From Enterobacter cloacae (GTDB taxonomy: Bacteria > Pseudomonadota > Gammaproteobacteria > Enterobacterales > Enterobacteriaceae): 64,000 bases of DNA. Made by a program: the position numbers and the translations under genes. Location: positions 1,364,001 to 1,428,000 of the forward strand of contig AP022133.1 of the NCBI GenBank assembly GCA_014169315.1, given 5' to 3'. The first letter of the stretch is position 1. Each line of letters begins with the position of its first letter. Of the stretch, positions 29,596 through 36,855 are shown one piece after another. The notes beneath the pieces are model-generated. The model made no database searches, was not told the DNA's origin, and worked only from the letters and a program-made list of their open reading frames with translations.

Positions 29596-30669
29596 ATGGA
29601 CAAAAGGCTAAAAATTACCGAAATTGCCGCCCGCACGCAGTTGTCCATCAGCACCGTTTCCCGCGTGCTGGCAGGTAAAGCCAACACCAGTGAGAAAGCG
29701 CGCAGTAAAGTGCTGACATGCGCGCGCGAGCTGGGGGTGATGGATGGTCTGGCGGCTGGTCGGCTGCTGCTCAATAGTCTGGTGGTCTTTGCACCTCAGC
29801 GGGCTTTTGACGAGCGGTCTGACATCTTTTACTACCGTGTGATCCAGAGCGTGAGTAAAGGCCTTGCTTCACATGAGGTTCGCCTTCGCTATTGCGCGCT
29901 GGAAGAGAATGACAGCGACGCACAACTGTTTCTGGCACGCATGAACGAACAGGACACCCAGGCCGCTATTCTTCTTGGTATCGACGATCCGCATATCCAC
30001 GATCTGGCGGTCGATGTCGGTAAACCGTGCATGCTGATTAACTGCCGCGACCGACGCATGCGCCTGCCTGCCGTCACGCCCGATCACCGTGCTATTGGCG
30101 AGCGGGCGGCGGAATACCTGTTTGAAATGGGGCACCGCGAGGTGATGAACGTACTTTGCCTGCGGCGTTACACGATGGAGCTACGCCTGTCGGGGATCCG
30201 CGATGCATGGCAGTCTCACAACCTGAAGCTCAATGACAAACGCGATCTGCTGGTGGTGCCAAGCTTCAGCGCACGTGAAACGGAGCAACTGGTCAGCGAC
30301 TGGCTCAGCCAAAAGCAGGGGAAAGATTTACCGACGGCCTTTTTGGCCGGTGGCGATTTTATGGCGGCGGGTATTATCAGCGCGTTACAAAAGCAGGGGC
30401 TGCGCGTGCCGCAGGATGTCTCGGTGATGAGTATTGATGGGTTCAACCTGGCGGCGATCCAGGATGTTCAGCTTACCGCGGTACATGTTCCGCGTGATGA
30501 ACTGGGTACCGAAGCGGTACATATGCTCCAGCAGAGGCTGATGCGCCCGGATGCGCCAGTAGGGACGCTGTTGCTTAATGGCACGCTGACCGTACGGGAG
30601 TCCGTACGGCGGATACGTCAGGGGAAACGACGCACCGCCGTCGAGCGGGAAGGGCTATATGACAGTTAA
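29596..30669 (+). CDS. LacI-family transcriptional regulator
   Basis: About 357 residues from ATG 29596; an ATG 18 bp upstream is also open, and neither start has a strong ribosome site. The N-terminal helix-turn-helix is KITEIAARTQLSISTVSRVLAGKANTSEKARSKV, followed by a periplasmic-binding-type sensor domain ending QVDLT-like (VSVMSIDGFNLAAIQDVQLTAVH). It is divergent from the transporter/GH31 operon, which it probably controls in response to the sugar. Its stop codon overlaps the ybiU stop by four bases (TTAA). Confidence 0.88.
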   Translation: MDKRLKITEIAARTQLSISTVSRVLAGKANTSEKARSKVLTCARELGVMDGLAAGRLLLNSLVVFAPQRAFDERSDIFYYRVIQSVSKGLASHEVRLRYCALEENDSDAQLFLARMNEQDTQAAILLGIDDPHIHDLAVDVGKPCMLINCRDRRMRLPAVTPDHRAIGERAAEYLFEMGHREVMNVLCLRRYTMELRLSGIRDAWQSHNLKLNDKRDLLVVPSFSARETEQLVSDWLSQKQGKDLPTAFLAGGDFMAAGIISALQKQGLRVPQDVSVMSIDGFNLAAIQDVQLTAVHVPRDELGTEAVHMLQQRLMRPDAPVGTLLLNGTLTVRESVRRIRQGKRRTAVEREGLYDS

Positions 30670-31928
30670 GCCATGCCCAGCGCGCGCTTGCCGTGGATGT
30701 TCAGATCGTTCACGGTAAAGCGATCCTGCCAGGTTTTTTCATAATCTTCACGCGGGAAATCACCCGGTGATGCGCCGGTTTCCAGCGCGACTTTTACCTT
30801 CTTCGCGTAGGCGAGGTTTTTCTCACACATTGGCGCAGCAGGAATGTACATCACGTTGCCCCAGCCCTGTTGATCTTTAACCGGTGCGACGGAGTGAATC
30901 ACATCGCAGTGCCACCACACCGAATCACCCGCTTCCAGTGCCGGAATGCTGGTTAACGCTTCGATTAACAGCGGGTGCCATTTTTCGGAAATCGGCAGCA
31001 CGCGACCCGGTGCAACACCACACAATTCATCTTCCGGCACATCGTCCAGCAGCGGACGCAGCAGAATGTACGCCATCGCTTCCGGGATCGGCACCACGTG
31101 CAACAGACCTTGATCCGGGATCATATCCGACAGCGCCGTCCAGCCCTGGAAAGTGCGGAACACGGAGCACCTGGTGGTGTTATCCACGGTGTACTCTTCC
31201 ACTTCAGTGCGGTGTGCGGCATTCCACGGATCGTATTTGTCCACATTACCGTCAAAGACGCGGGCAAACACCTGCTGGTAAGCCGGAAGCAGCCAGCGCT
31301 CCAGCGCGCCGGAATCGGTATGCGCGCCAAGCCCTTTCGACGTGGTTCCCGGTGGGCGGCGGCGGATACGATCCGGGTAAATCACGCTGACATCCGGGTT
31401 GAACCACTGCTTGCCGTTGCTCTCGAATGTCCATAAACGGTTCAGGAACGATTGTACCTGGGCCATTTCTTCACTCTGGCGCGCCTGCATTTGTGCCTGC
31501 GACCAGTAGATCGGGTAAATCTCCGGGCGAGACGCCATTAAGGTGCCGAAGAAGTTATCGCCAGGCCCTTTATAGACGTCATCAAACTGGTTGAGAGCGA
31601 GGTAGTCGAGCATCGCGTTATCCCACGCCAGCGCCTGCTCGCGCGGGAAGTGACCTTTGATGACCGCACAGCCACGGCGTTTCACCGCCTCGCGCTGTTC
31701 TGCAGTGATGGTACCGTTTTTCACATCAGCAAACGGGATCACTGGCCAGACAGGTTCGCCTTTATTTTTCAGCGCATTAATTTCCGCCACGCGGGTCGCA
31801 ATTTTATCGCTGAGTTGATCGAATACCGCTTGTACGTCGCCGATCTGTGCCCGTAACTCACGTTTCATCTGGCGGATCGCCGCTTTGTGGTCCGCAGGCA
31901 GAATTTCACTGGTAAAGGTTAACGTCAT
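30666..31928 (-). CDS. ybiU: YbiU, DUF1479 family putative Fe(II)/2-oxoglutarate dioxygenase
   Basis: 420 residues (E. coli 421). The family is a cupin-like non-haem iron enzyme fold: HTDSGALERWL carries the H-x-D metal ligands and HSVAPV the distal histidine. A conserved core RIRRRPPGTTSKGLG is seen. The substrate is unknown. A palindrome TTTCATTCGAAA stands 14 bp before its start, the same as before ybiV and ybiY, suggesting joint control. It converges with the LacI gene. Confidence 0.9.
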   Translation of the reverse strand: MTLTFTSEILPADHKAAIRQMKRELRAQIGDVQAVFDQLSDKIATRVAEINALKNKGEPVWPVIPFADVKNGTITAEQREAVKRRGCAVIKGHFPREQALAWDNAMLDYLALNQFDDVYKGPGDNFFGTLMASRPEIYPIYWSQAQMQARQSEEMAQVQSFLNRLWTFESNGKQWFNPDVSVIYPDRIRRRPPGTTSKGLGAHTDSGALERWLLPAYQQVFARVFDGNVDKYDPWNAAHRTEVEEYTVDNTTRCSVFRTFQGWTALSDMIPDQGLLHVVPIPEAMAYILLRPLLDDVPEDELCGVAPGRVLPISEKWHPLLIEALTSIPALEAGDSVWWHCDVIHSVAPVKDQQGWGNVMYIPAAPMCEKNLAYAKKVKVALETGASPGDFPREDYEKTWQDRFTVNDLNIHGKRALGMA

Positions 31929-31941
31929 AACGACCCCGCAT

Positions 31942-31955
31942 CTTTCATTCGAAAC
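31942..31955. promoter_or_regulatory. Palindromic motif TTTCATTCGAAA upstream of ybiU
   Basis: CTTTCATTCGAAAC, 14 bp before the ybiU start. The TTTC/GAAA arms resemble operators of DeoR-family sugar regulators. It matches the copies at 32964-32977 and 42435-42448. Confidence 0.6.
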
Positions 31956-32077
31956 TAAAAATATCTACAAACGATACTTTAAGTTAAAAATAAGTTAATG
32001 CAAGTTTAAAAATTTGACGTGTGACACAGGATGGAAAAAGAGTGAAGTGCCGGAGCGTGGCTCCGGCGAAGAAGAAA

Positions 32078-32893
32078 TCAGGCATCGAACGGGGAGTGGT
32101 CGTCGAGCACGGCCTGAATAACGTTTAGCGCGCCCTGATGGTTGTTGTCGTCGGTGCTGTAGCGACTGATTTCTTTTATGCTCTGCGCCGCGTTGCCCAT
32201 TGCGAAGGAATATTTCACCAGCCTGAGCATTTCCGCATCGTTACCGCTGTCACCAATGCCTGCGCACTCCAGTGGCGATATCTTCCAGCGCTTCAGCAGT
32301 CGGCTGATGCCGTTAGCTTTGTGCAGACCCGGGATAATCAAATCCACAAATCCAAAGCCGCTGGTGACGGGCTTCATAATACCGTCCAGCGACACATGCA
32401 GTTTGTCGACAAGGTTCGGGATATCGCTGTCCGGCAGGTTCAGGGAGAATTTGAACAGTACGTCGTCAATGTCACGATAATTGCTGATGCGTTTTAAACG
32501 GTGATAGTGCTTCGACATCAGCGCCACGAACGCTTCAGGGGCGTTATCGCTGACGTAGGCGCTTTCCAGCCCGCAGGCCACGAAATTAAGCCCTTTGTCT
32601 TTCAGCAGCTCACCAATGACGATTTGTGATTCATGGCGGGTCAGTTCACCGTGGAAAATCTGCTCACCGTGATCGAACACCAGAGCGCCGTTTTCCGCCA
32701 CAAAGGAGATCTGATCTTTCAGTTCCGGGAAGAAGGAGATGAGCTGGTAATACTGGTTGCCGCTGGCGACAACGAATTCAATATGACGGGCTTTAAGTTG
32801 TTCAAACTGCGCCTGAAAGCGGTCACGATCGTACTGCTTGGCATCATCAAGGAAAGTTCCGTCCATATCGGTGACGATAACTTTTACGGTCAT
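32078..32893 (-). CDS. ybiV: YbiV, HAD-type sugar phosphatase (Cof subfamily)
   Basis: 271 residues (the E. coli length). The N-terminal DMDGTFL is HAD motif I with the nucleophile Asp; VASGNQYYQ is motif II; the cap domain spans about residues 85-190; GDSGNDAEM is motif IV. E. coli YbiV hydrolyses sugar phosphates such as fructose 1-phosphate and ribose 5-phosphate. It is a single gene with its own upstream palindrome at 32964, and the T6SS island begins 146 bp beyond the start. Confidence 0.94.
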   Translation of the reverse strand: MTVKVIVTDMDGTFLDDAKQYDRDRFQAQFEQLKARHIEFVVASGNQYYQLISFFPELKDQISFVAENGALVFDHGEQIFHGELTRHESQIVIGELLKDKGLNFVACGLESAYVSDNAPEAFVALMSKHYHRLKRISNYRDIDDVLFKFSLNLPDSDIPNLVDKLHVSLDGIMKPVTSGFGFVDLIIPGLHKANGISRLLKRWKISPLECAGIGDSGNDAEMLRLVKYSFAMGNAAQSIKEISRYSTDDNNHQGALNVIQAVLDDHSPFDA

Positions 32894-32963
32894 ACTTTGC
32901 GCTCCTGAATATTACTGCGACCAGCAACATTCTAATAACAAGGTGACGGGGAGCACAAATTTA

Positions 32964-32977
32964 ATTTCATTCGAAAG
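32964..32977. promoter_or_regulatory. Palindromic motif TTTCATTCGAAA upstream of ybiV
   Basis: ATTTCATTCGAAAG, 71 bp upstream of the ybiV start, the expected promoter position. Same 12-base core as the ybiU and ybiY copies. Confidence 0.6.
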
Positions 32978-33038
32978 TAAAAGCAAAACGGCAACCGAGG
33001 TTACCGTATTTGTCGTTGCCTGTTAGGCAAGGGTATTA

Positions 33039-33722
33039 TTAATCCCAGTTCCCGTACGGGTAGGTTTTGCCTTTGATGAAATCCTGGGTGGACGGGATAA
33101 CGTTGAACGTGCCGCCGGGCACGACATAGTTTTTACAGAGCGTCAGATCCTTGCCGGCGCGGGTTCTTATTTTCAGGGGTTTGACGGGAAGGCTGGGGCG
33201 TCCGGCAACATCCGGGAACCAGATGTTGACTTTACCGCCGGGGGACAGGCCGAAGGTCATATTGTCGTACCAGACGGTATCCTCGTCCCATGTATGGTCG
33301 GCGGGTGTTTTCATGCGCAGCCAGGTTTCCGGCCCGAAAACGGCGCTGGTTTCGTAGGTTTGTTGGTCAATATAGGATTCCCAGCAAAAGACAATGTACT
33401 GTGGGGGTTTTTTGACTTTGTTGAAGTTGACGCTGGGGCCATGAACGGCTGAAGCCCATTTATCGACAGAACCAGGACCACGGGAAGTTTGATCGAGCGT
33501 GTTAAAGGTATAAAGGTACCCATCCGTATCAATTATGCGTACATGCGTCGTTGCTGCCGGCAAATATTTGGGGGTGACAAAGGAAAAGCTCCACTCGCCG
33601 TAAGGGAGCGTCCAGTCTCCGCTGGCGGCCTGCTTTGACTGTAACGGTTGGGGTTTCTGAGGGCTACAGCCAGTCAATGCCAGCAGCAGCGCAAGTGCCA
33701 TTGCGTTATGTCTTTTCACCAT
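33039..33722 (-). CDS. DUF2931 lipoprotein, putative T6SS immunity protein, array copy 1 (last transcribed)
   Basis: 227 residues from ATG 33720-33722; the codon homologous to the start of other copies is a GTG at 33719. The signal peptide has the lipobox LTGC with Ser after the Cys, so it should be an outer-membrane lipoprotein facing the periplasm. The C-terminal half (from SLPVKPLKIRTRAGKDLTLCK to the end) is nearly identical to the other copies. Its variable region (TWDEDTVWYDNMTFGL) differs, but the FVTPKYLPAATTHVRI segment matches copy 4. The gene closest to ybiV and furthest from the effector. Confidence 0.82.
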   Translation of the reverse strand: MVKRHNAMALALLLALTGCSPQKPQPLQSKQAASGDWTLPYGEWSFSFVTPKYLPAATTHVRIIDTDGYLYTFNTLDQTSRGPGSVDKWASAVHGPSVNFNKVKKPPQYIVFCWESYIDQQTYETSAVFGPETWLRMKTPADHTWDEDTVWYDNMTFGLSPGGKVNIWFPDVAGRPSLPVKPLKIRTRAGKDLTLCKNYVVPGGTFNVIPSTQDFIKGKTYPYGNWD

Positions 33723-33819
33723 TTTTTTCCATCCATGTTGTAAACCCTTCTTGTTCCGCTCTTCAGGCGTGAATACTGCAACTTTTTTATGCTGCCGGGG
33801 CAACATTTTTATCTGTTTG

Positions 33820-34503
33820 TTAATCCCAGTTGCCGTACGGGTAGGTTTTGCCTTTGATGAAATCCTGCGTGGACGGGATAACGTTGAACGTGCCGCCGGG
33901 CACGACATAGTTTTTACAGAGCGTCAGATCCTTGCCGGCGCGGGTTCTTATTTTCAGTGGTTTGACGGGAAGGCTGGGGCGTCCGGCAACATCAGACAAC
34001 CAGACGTTAACTTTTCCACCAGGGGACAGGCCGAAAACCATTCTGTTGTACCAGACTGTTCTGCCGGTAGGACCAATATGATCGGCGGGTGTTTTCATCC
34101 GCAGCCAGGTGTCGGGGCCGAAAACGGCGCTGGTTTCGTAGGTTTGTTGGTCAATATAAGATTCCCAGCAGAAGACAATGTACTGTGGGGGTTTTTTGGC
34201 TTTATTAAACTGGCCACCATAGCCATGAGCATACTCCGGCCATCTGTCAACAGAGTTGGGATCAGAAGAAGTAGAATCAAGCGTATTATAGGTATACAGG
34301 TAGCCATCCGTATCAATGACGCGCGCATGCAGTACTTCTGAAGGTAACTCAGAGGGCGTGATAAATAAAAAAAACCACTCCCCGGTAGGCAGCGTCCAGT
34401 CTCCGCTGGCGGCCTGCTTTGACTGTAACGGTTGGGGTTTCTGAGGGCTACAGCCAGTCAATGCCAGCAGCAGCGCAAGTGCTATTGCGTTATGTCTTTT
34501 CAT
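33820..34503 (-). CDS. DUF2931 lipoprotein, putative T6SS immunity protein, array copy 2
   Basis: 227 residues from ATG 34501-34503, lipobox cysteine at residue 18 (LALTGCS). The frame positions shared with the other copies (PPQYIVFCWESYIDQQTYET and the last 70 residues) are preserved. This copy is the most divergent of the four near-identical ones in its middle: TGEWFFLFITPSELPSEVLHAR, HGYGGQFNKAKK and HIGPTGRTVWYNRMVF. Such patches may change which toxin it neutralises. Spaced 97 bp from copy 1. Confidence 0.82.
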   Translation of the reverse strand: MKRHNAIALALLLALTGCSPQKPQPLQSKQAASGDWTLPTGEWFFLFITPSELPSEVLHARVIDTDGYLYTYNTLDSTSSDPNSVDRWPEYAHGYGGQFNKAKKPPQYIVFCWESYIDQQTYETSAVFGPDTWLRMKTPADHIGPTGRTVWYNRMVFGLSPGGKVNVWLSDVAGRPSLPVKPLKIRTRAGKDLTLCKNYVVPGGTFNVIPSTQDFIKGKTYPYGNWD

Positions 34504-34603
34504 CGTTTTTTTCCATCCATGTTGTAAACCCTTCTTGTTCCGCTCTTCAGGCGTGAATACGGCAACTTTTTTATGCTGCCGGGGCAACATTTTTATCTGT
34601 TTG

Positions 34604-35287
34604 TTACTCCCAGTTCCCGTACGGGTAGGTTTTGCCTTTGATGAAATCCTGCGTGGACGGGATAACGTTGAACGTGCCGCCGGGCACGACATAGTTTTTA
34701 CAGAGCGTCAGATCCTTGCCGGCGCGGGTCCTTATTTTCAGTGGTTTGACGGGAAGGCTGGAGCGTCCTGCAACATCCGGGAACCAGATGTTGACTTTAC
34801 CGCCGGGGGACAGACCGAAGGTCATATTGTTGTACCAGACTAAGTCCCCATTACTCCAGATATGATCGGCGGGTGTTTTCATCCGCAGCCAGGTTTCCGG
34901 CCCGAAGACGACGCTGGTTTCGTAGGTTTGTTGGTCAATATAGGATTCCCAGCAAAAGACAATGTACTGCGGGGGTTTTTTGACTTTGTTGAAATTAACG
35001 CTTCCGCCAAAGGTCACATCTGACCATTTGTTTACGGAATCTGGATCGCGATCAGTCGAGTCAAGTGTGTTAAAGGTATAAAGATAACCATCGGTGTCGA
35101 TTACCCGCACATGAAGCGCTTTTGCAGGTAATTTATAGGGCGTGATAAAAGAAAAGCTCCACTCGCCGTAAGGGAGCGTCCAGTCTCCGCTGGCGGCCTG
35201 CTTTGACTGTAACGGTTGGGGTTTCTGAGGGCTACAGCCAGTCAATGCCAGCAGCAGCGCAAGTGCCATTGCGTTATGTCTTTTCAT
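34604..35287 (-). CDS. DUF2931 lipoprotein, putative T6SS immunity protein, array copy 3
   Basis: 227 residues from ATG 35285-35287, lipobox at residues 15-18. Variable patches: FITPYKLPAKALHVRVI, NTLDSTDRDPDSVNKW and HIWSNGDLVWYNNM. The second patch is close to that of copy 5 (HIWNNGDLVWYSRM). The rest of the sequence is nearly the same as copies 1, 2 and 4. A 100-bp repeated spacer separates it from copies 2 and 4. Confidence 0.82.
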   Translation of the reverse strand: MKRHNAMALALLLALTGCSPQKPQPLQSKQAASGDWTLPYGEWSFSFITPYKLPAKALHVRVIDTDGYLYTFNTLDSTDRDPDSVNKWSDVTFGGSVNFNKVKKPPQYIVFCWESYIDQQTYETSVVFGPETWLRMKTPADHIWSNGDLVWYNNMTFGLSPGGKVNIWFPDVAGRSSLPVKPLKIRTRAGKDLTLCKNYVVPGGTFNVIPSTQDFIKGKTYPYGNWE

Positions 35288-35387
35288 CGTTTTTTTCCAT
35301 CCATGTTGTAAACCCTTCTTGTTCCGCTCTTCAGGCGTGAATACGGCAACTTTTTTATGCTGCCGGGGCAGCATTTTTATCTGTTTG

Positions 35388-36071
35388 TTACTCCCAGTTC
35401 CCGTACGGGTAGGTTTTGCCTTTGATGAAATCCTGCGTGGACGGGATAACGTTGAACGTGCCGCCGGGCACGACATAGTTTTTACAGAGCGTCAGATCCT
35501 TGCCGGCGCGGGTCCTTATTTTCAGTGGTTTGACGGGAAGGCTGGGGCGTCCTGCAACATCCGGGAACCAGATGTTGACTTTACCGCCGGGGGACAGGCC
35601 GAAGAGAAGATTGTCGTACCAGACGGGGGCACCGGAGCGGTATGTATGGTCGGCTGGCGTTTTCATGCGCAGCCAGGTGTCGGGGCCGAAAACGGCGCTG
35701 GTTTCGTAGGTTTGTTGGTCAATATAGGACTCCCAGCAAAAGACAATGTACTGCGGGGGTTTTTTGACTTTGTTGAAGTTGACGCTGGAACCATGAACGG
35801 CTGAAGCCCATTTATCGACAGAATCAGGACCACGGGAAGTTTGATCGAGCGTGTTAAAGGTATAAAGGTACCCATCCGTATCAATTATGCGTACATGCGT
35901 CGTTGCTGCCGGCAAATATTTGGGGGTGACAAAGGAAAAGCTCCACTCGCCGTAAGGGAGCGTCCAGTCTCCGCTGGCGGCCTGCTTTGACTGTAAAGGT
36001 TGGGGTTTCTGAGGGCTACAGCCAGTCAATGCCAGCAGCAGCGCAAGTGCTATTGCGTTATGTCTTTTCAT
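35388..36071 (-). CDS. DUF2931 lipoprotein, putative T6SS immunity protein, array copy 4
   Basis: 227 residues from ATG 36069-36071, lipobox at residues 15-18. Residues 28-75 are almost the same as in copy 1 (for example TLDQTSRGPDSVDKWASAV), but the later patch (TYRSGAPVWYDNLLF) is different, which suggests segment exchange between copies. The unchanged C-terminus reads KTYPYGNWE. Confidence 0.82.
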   Translation of the reverse strand: MKRHNAIALALLLALTGCSPQKPQPLQSKQAASGDWTLPYGEWSFSFVTPKYLPAATTHVRIIDTDGYLYTFNTLDQTSRGPDSVDKWASAVHGSSVNFNKVKKPPQYIVFCWESYIDQQTYETSAVFGPDTWLRMKTPADHTYRSGAPVWYDNLLFGLSPGGKVNIWFPDVAGRPSLPVKPLKIRTRAGKDLTLCKNYVVPGGTFNVIPSTQDFIKGKTYPYGNWE

Positions 36072-36171
36072 CGTTTTTTTCCATCCATGTTGTAAACCCT
36101 TCTTGTTCCGCTCTTCAGGCGTGAATACGGCAACTTTTTTATGCTGCCGGGGCAGCATTTTTATCTGTTTG

Positions 36172-36855
36172 TTACTCCCAGTTCCCGTACGGGTAGGTTT
36201 TGCCTTTGATGAAATTCTGGGTGGACGGGATAACGTTGAACGTGCCGCCGGGCACGACATAGTCTTTGCAGAGGGTCAGATCCTTGCCGGAGCGGGTTCT
36301 TATTTTCAGGGGTTTGACGGGAATACTGGGGCGTCCGGCAACATCTGAAAACCAGATTTTGACCTTGCCACCGGGAGACAGGCCAAACACCATTCTGCTG
36401 TACCAGACTAAGTCTCCATTATTCCAGATATGATCGGCAGGTGTTTTCATACGCAGCCAGGTGTCGGGGCCGAAAACGGCGCTGGTTTCGTAGGTTTGTT
36501 GGTCAATATAGGACTCCCAGCAGAAGACAATGTACTGTGGGGGTTTTTTGACTTTGTTGAAATTAACGCTTCCGCCAAAGGTGACATCCGTCCATTTATC
36601 CACGGATTCGGAGTCAGGAGAGGTTGGGTCGAGCGTATTAAAGGTATACAGATAACCATCCGTGTCTATCACCCGGGCATGAAGAGCTTCCGCCGGAAGC
36701 TCATAAGGAGTGATAAAAGAAAAATCCCAGTAATCGTAGGGAAGTGCCCAATCACCATTAGCGGCCTGTTTGGACTGTAGCGGATGGCTCTTTTTAGGGC
36801 TACAGCCAGTCAATGCCAGGAGCAGTATTAGAGTCAGTAGGTAATGCTTTTTCAT
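36172..36855 (-). CDS. DUF2931 lipoprotein, putative cognate immunity protein, array copy 5 (first transcribed)
   Basis: 227 residues from ATG 36853-36855, which overlaps the TGA of the Hcp-DUF2235 effector gene (ATGA), so the pair is co-translated. The signal peptide (MKKHYLLTLILLLALTGCSP) and first 30 residues differ from copies 1-4, and later positions have more scattered changes (SGKDLTLCKDY, STQNFIKGK). It is therefore probably the ancestral cognate immunity lipoprotein, and copies 1-4 a later amplified group. DUF2931 lipoproteins beside Tle1-type lipases are thought to block the enzyme in the periplasm. Confidence 0.85.
   Translation of the reverse strand: MKKHYLLTLILLLALTGCSPKKSHPLQSKQAANGDWALPYDYWDFSFITPYELPAEALHARVIDTDGYLYTFNTLDPTSPDSESVDKWTDVTFGGSVNFNKVKKPPQYIVFCWESYIDQQTYETSAVFGPDTWLRMKTPADHIWNNGDLVWYSRMVFGLSPGGKVKIWFSDVAGRPSIPVKPLKIRTRSGKDLTLCKDYVVPGGTFNVIPSTQNFIKGKTYPYGNWE

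Larger units (their letters stand above)
33039..36855 (-). repeat. Tandem array of five ~784-bp units (immunity gene plus ~100-bp spacer)
   Basis: Start codons are spaced 784, 784 and 784 bp, then 781 bp (784 to the homologous GTG of copy 1). Spacers between stop and next start are 100, 100, 100 and 97 bp and nearly identical. The end of each spacer (TTTACAACATGGATGGAAA, then ATGA) matches the effector gene's 3' end, so each unit carries a remnant of that end followed by the immunity gene. Long open frames of about 290 codons across spacer and gene are by-products of this and not separate genes. Confidence 0.9.

Noticed and set aside
33820..34692. Open frames of about 290 codons (also at 33039-33908, 34604-35476, 35388-36260) as larger proteins
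   Set aside because: They start inside the previous copy's 3' end in another frame and cross the spacer. The real starts are the internal ATGs followed by a signal peptide with lipobox, giving 227 residues as in copy 5.
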